NCBI GenBank assembly: GCA_024281135.1
Contig: JAMXLG010000021.1
Coordinates: 1 to 20,040 of the forward strand
Reading direction: 5' to 3'
Length of the DNA stretch: 20,040 bases
Origin: Vulcanimicrobiia bacterium
Lineage (GTDB): Bacteria > Eremiobacterota > Eremiobacteria > Baltobacterales > Baltobacteraceae
Positions 14,363-20,040 of this stretch are shown here, in pieces. The notes beneath the pieces are model-generated. The model saw only the letters and a list, made by a program, of their open reading frames with translations, did no database searches and was not told the origin of the DNA. The translations under genes and the position numbers were made by a program. Positions within the stretch are counted from its first letter, which is position 1; every line of letters begins with the position of its first letter.

Positions 14363-15655
14363 CTACTTCTTGTCGACGATCTTTGCATTGTCGATGAGGA
14401 AGTCCAGCGTCTTGTTTCGGACAATGCCGTCCATCAACGATAATACGTTGTTTCCGAGGGCTTTGCGAATACGGTCTACGGGCTGGCCGTATTGCCGCGC
14501 AAGTGCAGCGAGTTCTTCAGCGACATCCGCCGGCGTGGCATGGATATTCTCGGTCTTCGCGATAGCTTCGATGAGGAGCGTTCCTTTAACGCGGGACTGC
14601 GCATCCGCTCGGTACTCCGCACGGAGTTCATCCTCGCTCTTACCCGCTTCCTTGAGGTAGTCCTCAAAGCTGACGCCCGCGCGTGCCGACTGGCTCGCCG
14701 CATCGTTGATCATGTGGTCGATCTCACGGTCGACGAGCACTTCCGGTAGCGGGAAGTCCCGCGACTCGAGGAGCTTCTCCATAACCGCGTTGCCGACGGC
14801 CCGGCGCGCGCGCGACTCGGCAATCGTTTCCAAACGCTTGCGCACGTCGGCGCGGAGCGCCTCGAGCGTCTCGTTTTCTGAAATCGACTTCGCAAATTCG
14901 TCATCGATCGCGGGCAGCTCGAGCGCCTTGACATCGTGGACCGTTACCGTAAATACGGCGGTCTTCCCAGCCAGATCTTCCTGTGGATATTCCTGTGGAA
15001 AAACGGCCTCGACGTCCTTCGTCTCGCCGGCTTTCATGCCCGCAATGCCGCTGGCGAAGCCCGGGATGAACCGGCCCTCGTCAAGTTCCGTCATTTGGCC
15101 GTTCGCCGTGCCACCCTCGAACGGGACGCCGTCGATCTTGCCTTCGTAGTCCATCGTGACCACGTCGCCGAGCTGCGCCGGGCGGTCGACGGGGACGAGC
15201 GTCGCGCGTTCTTTCGCGAGCGATGTGATGCTCCGCTCGACGTCTTCGTCAGTGATGTCGATCGCTTCACGCTCGACTTCGATGCCCTTGTACTCGCCCA
15301 AATCGATCTCAGGGCGGACGTCCACGAGCGCCTTCAATTTCGGCGGCTGACCGTCTTCAACCGGAAGGAGCTCCATCTTCGGCCGATCGACCGGCTCCAG
15401 GTCATGCTCGCGCACGGCCTTGGCATAGACCTCGGGCACAATGTCTTCCATCGCCTGGCTGGTAATGGCGTTTGAACCGTACGTTTGCTCGAAGATCTTC
15501 CGCGGGACTTTGCCGGCCCGGAATCCCGGGAGCTTCACGTTCTTAGCGAGCTTACGGAAGGCGCGCTCTTCGGCGGCAGCTAGCTCCTCGGCGGTGATAG
15601 GGATCTCCAGCTCTACCTGGGTCGGAGCGAGGCGATTGAGGGTCGAGGTACTCAA
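14363..15655 (-). CDS. tig: Trigger factor, ribosome-associated chaperone
   Basis: A 430-residue protein with the full three-domain layout. The N-terminal ribosome-binding domain contains the signature GFRAGKVPRK (44-53). A FKBP-type peptidyl-prolyl isomerase domain follows (about 150-240; VTMDYEGKIDGVPFEGG and FIPGF.SGIAGMKAGE). The long helical C-terminal chaperone arms end near VDKK. It binds nascent chains at the ribosome exit. The only usable start is TTG at 15655, and no strong ribosome site is seen before it, which is unusual for so abundant a protein. It precedes clpP and clpX on the same strand, the common tig-clpP-clpX order. Confidence 0.96.
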   Translation of the reverse strand: MSTSTLNRLAPTQVELEIPITAEELAAAEERAFRKLAKNVKLPGFRAGKVPRKIFEQTYGSNAITSQAMEDIVPEVYAKAVREHDLEPVDRPKMELLPVEDGQPPKLKALVDVRPEIDLGEYKGIEVEREAIDITDEDVERSITSLAKERATLVPVDRPAQLGDVVTMDYEGKIDGVPFEGGTANGQMTELDEGRFIPGFASGIAGMKAGETKDVEAVFPQEYPQEDLAGKTAVFTVTVHDVKALELPAIDDEFAKSISENETLEALRADVRKRLETIAESRARRAVGNAVMEKLLESRDFPLPEVLVDREIDHMINDAASQSARAGVSFEDYLKEAGKSEDELRAEYRADAQSRVKGTLLIEAIAKTENIHATPADVAEELAALARQYGQPVDRIRKALGNNVLSLMDGIVRNKTLDFLIDNAKIVDKK

Positions 15656-15681
15656 CGGGCGGCTGCTTTCTCTGCGTCTTC

Positions 15682-15709
15682 AAAACGGAAAAGGAGCGCT
15701 TCGGCGCTC
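15682..15709 (-). terminator. Terminator after tRNA-Gly
   Basis: GAGCGC and GCGCTC (15704-15709 and 15694-15699) form a 6-bp stem around a CGAA loop on the - strand. A T-rich run follows (TTTTCCGTTTT, complement of 15683-15693). It lies between tRNA-Gly and tig, so it may separate the tRNA transcript from the protein operon or attenuate it. Confidence 0.55.
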
Positions 15710-15729
15710 GAGCGCCTGCGCCCCTTACA

Positions 15730-15804
15730 TGGAGCGGAAGACGAGATTCGAACTCGCGACCCTCGCCTTGGCAAGGCGATGCTCTACCACTGAGCTACTT
15801 CCGC
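15730..15804 (-). tRNA. tRNA-Gly(GCC)
   Basis: A complete cloverleaf reads on the - strand. The acceptor GCGGAAG pairs with CTTCCGC, the D arm contains AGCTCAGTGGTAGAGC, and the anticodon loop TTGCCAA presents GCC. The T arm contains GTTCGAATC. CCA is encoded at the 3' end (15730-15732). It lies 68 nt downstream of tRNA-Leu and 74 nt upstream of the tig start. Confidence 0.96.
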
Positions 15805-15872
15805 AAACCCAACAAAAGAATCTTAGCGCGTGCTAAAACTACCTTTGTCTGCCGTCGCTTGGTCTTGGCCGA

Positions 15873-15957
15873 TGGTGGGCAAGCAGAGACTCGAACTCTG
15901 ACGGGTTGCCCCACTGGAACCTAAATCCAGCGCGTCTGCCAGTTCCGCCACTTGCCC
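15873..15957 (-). tRNA. tRNA-Leu(UAG)
   Basis: An 85-nt class II tRNA on the - strand. The acceptor GGGCAAG pairs with CTTGCCC, the D arm contains GGCAGACGC, and the anticodon stem CTGGA/TCCAG holds the loop TTTAGGT with anticodon TAG. A long variable arm (TGGGGCAACCC) and T-loop GTTCGAGTC follow. CCA is encoded at 15873-15875. It lies just upstream of tRNA-Gly and may be co-transcribed with it. Confidence 0.96.
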
Positions 15958-16037
15958 CCGTGGGACTCGTCCTGCGGGGCCTTGCCCCCGCGGGCGCGGC
16001 GACCACCAATAATAGAACGCGGCCTGTGCTTTTCCTT

Positions 16038-16994
16038 CTACGGCTCGTCGAGCGTTTCTCGGCTGCCGCCCGGGAGTTCGATGTGCGGTGGTTTCGATGC
16101 AGCGACGACCGATTCGAAACGAACGGCGGCTTGCGTGTAGATCTCACCCTGCGCGGCAATCGGGGCATCGGCTTTTTCTTCGCTGATGTAATGTGCGCCG
16201 TCGATGTCGGTGAATCGAATTGTCCAGGGCACCATGGTCGCTGCACCACCGACGAAGTTTGTCGAGTCTTTCAGTTGCCACGGTGCGAACGTCGATTGAT
16301 CGATCCACGCCTCGCGAATGCGATACTTTCCGGGATCGTGCACCGGCTTGAGGCCGAGATGATAACACGCGTGACCGTCGATACTCTCGTTCCCGAGTAG
16401 CGTAATGGTATATTCGCGATTCTGCGCGTACACCGTTGCAATTTCCGGAAGCGACGGCAATGGAGATGGCGACGGTTTTACCTTGCGCGGATTGGGATCG
16501 TGAAACTCCTTGCGAATCTGTTCGACGAGCGCCATCGAATTGAATGGTGTCGGTGACGGCGCCGGCACGAACGGCGCCATTCCGAACGAGTAATTTGGGC
16601 GCAACTTTGGAACGCCGAGAAAATCGTCGTCCGGCAACGGTTTGTTCATTGGAACCAGAATTCCGAAGTTGATGCCGGTCGGCCTCACTGGATGTTCGCG
16701 TTCGTAATCGCTCGTCGGATCGACATCGACGACGTTGTTCACTGCGTCATACGACGCGTTGTAATGTTCGACTCGTTCGTTGCCGCCCTCGATGATGTCG
16801 ACGGCGACTTGATACTGCAATTCTTGAGGGTAACGTTGCTGCATCCAATACGATCGCGCATTCGCGAATATTTGATACGGGTCTGGTTGCGCGTGCGCCG
16901 GTATCGCGAGCAGGCTCGCGCCTATGCCCGCTGCGGCAAGTATCGAAAACGCCTTTCGCATCCCCACGCTATCCATTACACCGTACGGCAGCAT
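16038..16994 (-). CDS. Secreted protein of unknown function
   Basis: A 318-residue protein with a Sec signal peptide: positive MRKAF, a hydrophobic core, and a likely cut after AHA near residue 35. The mature part has beta-rich segments (ELQYQVAVDI, YTITLLG, YRIREAWID, WTIRFTDID) and a proline-rich stretch (PAPSPTPF, SPSPLPSLP). The phrase AWIDQSTFAPWQL recalls LolA/outer-membrane-lipoprotein-carrier-like proteins that act on lipids or lipoproteins, but the similarity is weak and I do not assign the family. The frame is open further upstream, to 17177. I chose the ATG at 16994 because AGGA lies 6 nt upstream and the signal peptide follows directly. ATGs at 16976 and 16961 are alternatives. 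It is divergent from the DUF4242 gene. Confidence 0.75.
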   Translation of the reverse strand: MLPYGVMDSVGMRKAFSILAAAGIGASLLAIPAHAQPDPYQIFANARSYWMQQRYPQELQYQVAVDIIEGGNERVEHYNASYDAVNNVVDVDPTSDYEREHPVRPTGINFGILVPMNKPLPDDDFLGVPKLRPNYSFGMAPFVPAPSPTPFNSMALVEQIRKEFHDPNPRKVKPSPSPLPSLPEIATVYAQNREYTITLLGNESIDGHACYHLGLKPVHDPGKYRIREAWIDQSTFAPWQLKDSTNFVGGAATMVPWTIRFTDIDGAHYISEEKADAPIAAQGEIYTQAAVRFESVVAASKPPHIELPGGSRETLDEP

Positions 16995-17074
16995 AATGTT
17001 TCCTGAACGCTTCCCCGGCAGGAGAGCCGTCTTAACACGCCCGACTAGATGTTTGCCAGTTGGGAGGTAGTTCA

Positions 17075-17368
17075 ATGCCGAGATATTTGGTCGAAAGAAC
17101 ATTTTCCCAGGGATTACATATTCCGAGCAACGCCGGCGGGGCAGCCGCGTGTCTGAACGTCGTGGGAAACAACGCAACGAAGGGCGTTACGTGGGTTCAT
17201 TCTTACGTGTCTGCCGATAAAACGAAGACGTACTGCATCTACGACGGGCCGAGTGAAGATGCGATTCGCGAAGTTGCGTCGATTAACGGCTTGCCCGTGG
17301 ACAGCATCCAACAGGTGAGCGTGCTGGATCCGTATTTCTATTACGAGGAACAGCTCGTCACGACGTGA
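17075..17368 (+). CDS. DUF4242 family small protein (SCO4226-like, possible nickel binding)
   Basis: A 97-residue ferredoxin-like-fold protein matching the DUF4242 pattern: MPRYLVERTF at the start, VTWVHSYVSADKTKTYCIYDGPSEDAIREVA in the centre, and NGLPVDSI..VSVLDPYFY at the end. A Streptomyces member of this family (SCO4226) binds nickel, but most members have no known role. The ATG at 17075 is preceded by a strong GGAGGT 6 nt upstream, which fixes the start and excludes a slightly longer frame. The stop lies inside the end of the convergent osmC-like gene, an 11-bp overlap. Confidence 0.85.
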   Translation: MPRYLVERTFSQGLHIPSNAGGAAACLNVVGNNATKGVTWVHSYVSADKTKTYCIYDGPSEDAIREVASINGLPVDSIQQVSVLDPYFYYEEQLVTT

Positions 17369-17786
17369 CGACGGGGTGTTGTTCCGCTTCGAGCGACAGC
17401 TCGACGGGAATGCCTTGACGAAGCGTCTTTTGTACTTCTGCAACCGTATCGGTGAATCGAAGCAGCTCCTGGACTTCCTGCCATGGAGCGCTCGATTTTA
17501 TGCGCGGCCGGAATCGCACGTTGTGTGCGATATCGCCCTCACCGCCGAAAGATCCGCTGACTTCGACTTCGATTTCGCGGATTTCGATGCCGCGCTTTTT
17601 CGCTTCGCGGTACACGTCGTTGCAATAGCACGTCGCAAGTGCGAGGAACAGCAATTCCCCGCCGCTGACTCCCGAACCGTAGCCGTCCGCCATCGGCGCA
17701 ATCGACACGTGCTTGGCTTCACCGCCACTCGTCACGACGGCCGAGTGAACGCCTTTACTGTTGCGTACGCGTGCTGAAATCACCAT
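17358..17786 (-). CDS. OsmC family protein
   Basis: A 142-residue OsmC/Ohr-superfamily protein. GGEAKHVSIAPMADGYGSGVSGGELLFLALATCYCNDVYREAKKRGI carries the central-helix cysteines Cys53 and Cys55, and IEIREIEVEVSGSFG follows. True OsmC/Ohr peroxidases use one cysteine here and a second in the C-terminal helix. The C-terminal half here has no cysteine, so classical thiol peroxidase chemistry may be altered or absent. The frame runs upstream through the tRNA-Lys region, but that part is not protein coding. ATG at 17786 starts the family fold. It lacks a ribosome site and lies only 10 nt from a good -10 box, which suggests a leaderless mRNA. Confidence 0.88.
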   Translation of the reverse strand: MVISARVRNSKGVHSAVVTSGGEAKHVSIAPMADGYGSGVSGGELLFLALATCYCNDVYREAKKRGIEIREIEVEVSGSFGGEGDIAHNVRFRPRIKSSAPWQEVQELLRFTDTVAEVQKTLRQGIPVELSLEAEQHPVVTS

Positions 17787-17796
17787 CGTGCCAGCT

Positions 17797-17825
17797 ATTG
17801 TAGCAAGCCGCGCTCTGGATATCAC
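17797..17825 (-). promoter_or_regulatory. Promoter of the osmC-like gene
   Basis: On the - strand, GTGATA (17820-17825, 4 of 6 consensus bases) and TACAAT (17797-17802, 5 of 6) are 17 bp apart. The -10 box ends 10 nt before the ATG, so transcription should begin within a few bases of the start codon. Confidence 0.5.
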
Positions 17826-17866
17826 TTTCAAAGAAAGACCCGAAGCCACGCGAGGCTTCGGGTCTT
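17825..17866 (-). terminator. Terminator of the tRNA-Lys pair
   Basis: A perfect 13-bp stem (17835-17847 with 17854-17866) with a 6-nt loop is followed on the - strand by TTCTTTGAAA. It starts 10 nt past the 3' end of tRNA-Lys(CUU) and sits just upstream of the osmC promoter. The + side is also T-rich, so it could work in both directions. Confidence 0.85.
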
Positions 17867-17875
17867 CTTTAAAGC

Positions 17876-17950
<75 letters not shown>

Positions 17951-17960
17951 CTAAGTTTTT

Positions 17961-18033
17961 TGCGCCCTCCGGGACTCGAACCCGGGACCAACGGATTAAA
18001 AGTCCGCTGCTCTACCGACTGAGCTAAAGGCGC
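17961..18033 (-). tRNA. tRNA-Lys(UUU)
   Basis: On the - strand, the acceptor GCGCCTT pairs with AGGGCGC (one G-T), the D arm reads GCTCAGTCGGTAGAGC, and the anticodon stem GCGGA/TCCGT holds loop CTTTTAA with anticodon TTT. The T arm contains GGTTCGAGTCC. The discriminator is A and the next three bases are AAA, so CCA is not encoded and must be added by the nucleotidyltransferase, unlike in the other three tRNAs here. Confidence 0.96.
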
Positions 18034-18053
18034 ACGTTCACAGGGCCCGACGT

Positions 18054-18082
18054 ATTGTAGCTTTGGGCGCTCCCTTTGGCAA
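18054..18082 (-). promoter_or_regulatory. Promoter of the tRNA-Lys pair
   Basis: On the - strand, TTGCCA (18077-18082) and TACAAT (18054-18059) are exactly 17 bp apart, with 5 of 6 consensus bases in each box. The predicted start is about 14 nt before tRNA-Lys(UUU). A GC-rich stretch (CGTCGGGCCC) follows the -10, resembling a stringent-type discriminator. Confidence 0.8.
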
Positions 18083-18136
18083 GCCGGTTTTCAGGCATCG
18101 CATGATACGCGATTCCACTGGGCGCTCCTGCAGCGT

Positions 18137-20040
18137 TTACGCAGATGCGCTACGCGTCGACCGCCCGAGTACCTCAGGATACATTCCGACCATTTCCGCC
18201 GCGGAGAGCGCACGCGAATAAAAATATCCCTGCGCGAGGCGGCAGCCGGCGTTGCTAAGTGCTTCCCGCTGACGCGCGGTCTCCACGCCTTCGGCGACGA
18301 CGCGCACGTCGAATGCCTCGGCAAGAGTCATCAGCGTCCGCACGATGGGTTCGCTAGCAAGATCGCCGTCGGTTCCGGCTACGAACGAGCGATCGATTTT
18401 GATCGCGTCGACTTTGAACTGTTGCAGGTAACGCATCGAGGAATAACCTGTTCCGAAGTCGTCGATGCAGATATTGAAACCGCGATCGCGAACGCGTTCG
18501 AGGGTGACGTTCGCGCGAGTTCCTGAATCGAGCACGAGACTCTCGGTGATCTCTAGCGTGAAGTCGGAGGGCGAGAGGCCGTGATGTTCGACCAGCTGCA
18601 CCAGGACACGTTCGAAATCGGGATCGCTCAGTTCGCTCGCTGATACGTTCACGTGCATCGAGAAGTCAATCGTTCCGCCACGATTGCGCCGCCAAGTCGC
18701 AAGCTGCGCAGCCGACGTCTCGAGCACAAACCGTCCGATTGCGGACGCCAGCCCTGTCTGCTCTGCAAGCGGAATGAACTCAGCCGGCTTGATGACGCCT
18801 TCCGTCGGATGATCCCAGCGGATGAGCGCTTCGCACCCCGTCACCGTACCATCCACGACGTCCACGATCGGTTGATATTGCAGCCGGAACTCGTTGCGCT
18901 CGAGCGCAACGCGCATGTCGCTGATAAGCTCCAGTCGTTTCTGCGCGCGGGCGTGCATCTTTGAGTCGAACACTGCGTAGCGGGTCGTACCCATGCCTTT
19001 CGCATGCTGCATCGCGATCTCCGCATCGCGCATGACGTCCTCCGCCCGTTCATAGCTCGCGGAGCCGATCGCGATTCCGACACTGGCACCGAGATAGATG
19101 CCCTTCGAGCCGATCGTGACGACCTTCGAGAGATTGTTCAAAATACGGCGCGCAACCGATTCGACGTGGAGAATGTCGCCCAGCGATTGCACGAGCACCG
19201 CAAACTCGTCGCTTCCGAGACGAGCGACGACATCGCGCGCGTCGACGGATGAGCGCAGCCGGGCGGCGATTTGTGTGAGGACGAGATCGCCTGCCGCGTG
19301 TCCCATCGACTCGTTGACGTCTTTGAAATGCTCGAGATCGACAAACAGCACGGCGAAGAACGAGTCGAGCAGTGCGCTCGCCTCATCGAAACGATTGCAC
19401 AACGCTTGTTCGAAGAGTTGACGGTTCGGCAGTCCGGTCAGGCTGTCGTGCATCTTGTCGTGTTGCATCCGGCGCTCACTATGCTTGAGGGCCGTTTTGT
19501 CACGGAACATGCAAATTGCAAAGAGCGGCTCGTCGCGCTCGTCGTTGACGATCGAAACCGTCGCATCGGTCCAAATCTCTTGGCCGCTTGGTGAGCGCGA
19601 CGTCTGTTCGAACTCGAACGTTTCTTTTTCGCCGGCGAGCACACTTGCGAGTTCTGTTTCGTGACCTTCGATTGCGGCGCCCATCGAGTCCCCGAACATC
19701 GTGCGAAAAACGCTGTTTGCATCGACAAGGGTGCCGCGGCGATCCACGACGGCGATTCCGACTGCGGCGCCATCGAATACGGCACGGAACTGAGCTTCCG
19801 ACAGGCGTAGCGCTTCTTCTGCTTGCTGCCGCGCGAGTTCGGCTTGAAAACGTGCCGATTCTTGCTGGACGGTGCGCAGCGCGATCCGATCGCGGCGCGC
19901 GACGAGTTGCGCGATCGTCATCATAATTCCGACGATCATCATCGCGCCGACGAGAAACGCCAAATAAAAGTAGCGGTTTCGCTGCTCCTGAATCAGCCCC
20001 CGAGCCCCTAAATTTGCGTTGAGTGCCGCGCCTTCGGCTT
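18137..20040 (-). CDS. Membrane PAS-GGDEF-EAL protein, c-di-GMP turnover (5' truncated)
   Basis: The frame is open to the window edge, so the N-terminus is missing; the TTG at 19963 is internal. About 634 residues are visible. A transmembrane segment (FYLAFLVGAMMIVGIMM) is followed by a helical linker, a PAS domain (FRAVFDGAAVGIAVVDRRG), a GGDEF domain and an EAL domain. The GGDEF signature reads GSDEF and there is no RxxD inhibitory site (DARD instead), so cyclase activity is doubtful. The EAL domain keeps EALIRW, NVSASE, EITES, DDFGTGYSS, KIDRSF and AEGVET, the metal and catalytic residues of active c-di-GMP phosphodiesterases. QGYFYSRAL has Ala where Pro is usual. An extracytoplasmic sensor probably precedes the membrane helix. 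The stop at 18137 is followed by the tRNA promoter, with no obvious terminator. Confidence 0.93.
   Translation of the reverse strand, partial: AEGAALNANLGARGLIQEQRNRYFYLAFLVGAMMIVGIMMTIAQLVARRDRIALRTVQQESARFQAELARQQAEEALRLSEAQFRAVFDGAAVGIAVVDRRGTLVDANSVFRTMFGDSMGAAIEGHETELASVLAGEKETFEFEQTSRSPSGQEIWTDATVSIVNDERDEPLFAICMFRDKTALKHSERRMQHDKMHDSLTGLPNRQLFEQALCNRFDEASALLDSFFAVLFVDLEHFKDVNESMGHAAGDLVLTQIAARLRSSVDARDVVARLGSDEFAVLVQSLGDILHVESVARRILNNLSKVVTIGSKGIYLGASVGIAIGSASYERAEDVMRDAEIAMQHAKGMGTTRYAVFDSKMHARAQKRLELISDMRVALERNEFRLQYQPIVDVVDGTVTGCEALIRWDHPTEGVIKPAEFIPLAEQTGLASAIGRFVLETSAAQLATWRRNRGGTIDFSMHVNVSASELSDPDFERVLVQLVEHHGLSPSDFTLEITESLVLDSGTRANVTLERVRDRGFNICIDDFGTGYSSMRYLQQFKVDAIKIDRSFVAGTDGDLASEPIVRTLMTLAEAFDVRVVAEGVETARQREALSNAGCRLAQGYFYSRALSAAEMVGMYPEVLGRSTRSASA

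Noticed and set aside
15970..15996. GC-rich hairpin between the secreted-protein gene and tRNA-Leu
   Set aside because: GCGGGG/CCCCGC can pair, but no T-tract follows on the - strand, so a terminator call is not supported.
15839..16249. Open frame on - (136 codons)
   Set aside because: It runs through tRNA-Leu and the end of the secreted-protein gene and shows no domain.
16995..17177. Upstream extension of the secreted protein by about 60 codons
   Set aside because: The extension overlaps the DUF4242 gene and its strong ribosome site, and it would bury the signal peptide.

Overview
The window looks like chromosomal DNA from a GC-rich bacterium with a Gram-negative-type envelope. It carries secreted lipoproteins, a nucleotide-sugar cluster of the O-antigen/capsule type, and a trigger factor-clpP-clpX cluster. 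The mix of proline/serine-rich secreted lipoproteins, frequent GTG/TTG starts and this gene content suggests a little-cultured phylum such as Eremiobacterota (WPS-2). That placement is inference from overall character; no marker was compared. There is no CRISPR array, prophage, transposase or integrase, and no gene-free stretch longer than about 300 bases.

Region 1 (1-10606) is a surface-polysaccharide locus. It starts with the 3' end of a secreted-protein gene on + (1-630). This faces, across a shared hairpin terminator, a full-length paralogue on - (702-2258), a cysteine-rich lipoprotein that may be glycoside-hydrolase-like. Upstream of that paralogue, on the same strand, lies a tightly packed - strand operon. 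In transcription order it holds a membrane-bound WbpM/CapD-type dehydratase, a UDP-sugar 6-dehydrogenase, a Gfo/Idh/MocA 3-dehydrogenase, a hexapeptide N-acetyltransferase, a DegT-family aminotransferase, a non-hydrolysing 2-epimerase and a GT4 glycosyltransferase. The five enzymes in the middle match, step for step, the known Wbp/Wlb route from UDP-GlcNAc to a 2,3-diacetamido-mannuronic acid donor. Most junctions are 4-nt stop/start overlaps.

Region 2 (10607-12394) holds a divergent intergenic region with a nested inverted-repeat element (10686-10801), then a second hexapeptide acyltransferase on +. Convergent with it is a two-gene - strand unit: a winged-helix-like protein and a SpoIIAA-like STAS protein, overlapping by 4 nt.

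Region 3 (12395-15709) is housekeeping protein quality control, transcribed as tig, clpP, clpX and closed by a strong terminator. It lies downstream of tRNA-Leu(UAG) and tRNA-Gly(GCC).

Region 4 (16038-18082) has a secreted protein of unknown function, a DUF4242-type small protein, an OsmC-family protein, and a tandem pair of tRNA-Lys genes with a clear promoter and terminator. Region 5 (18137 to the window end) is a 5'-truncated membrane PAS-GGDEF-EAL protein with a degenerate GGDEF motif and an apparently intact EAL domain. Together with the polysaccharide locus this hints at c-di-GMP control of the surface, but nothing in the sequence links them directly.
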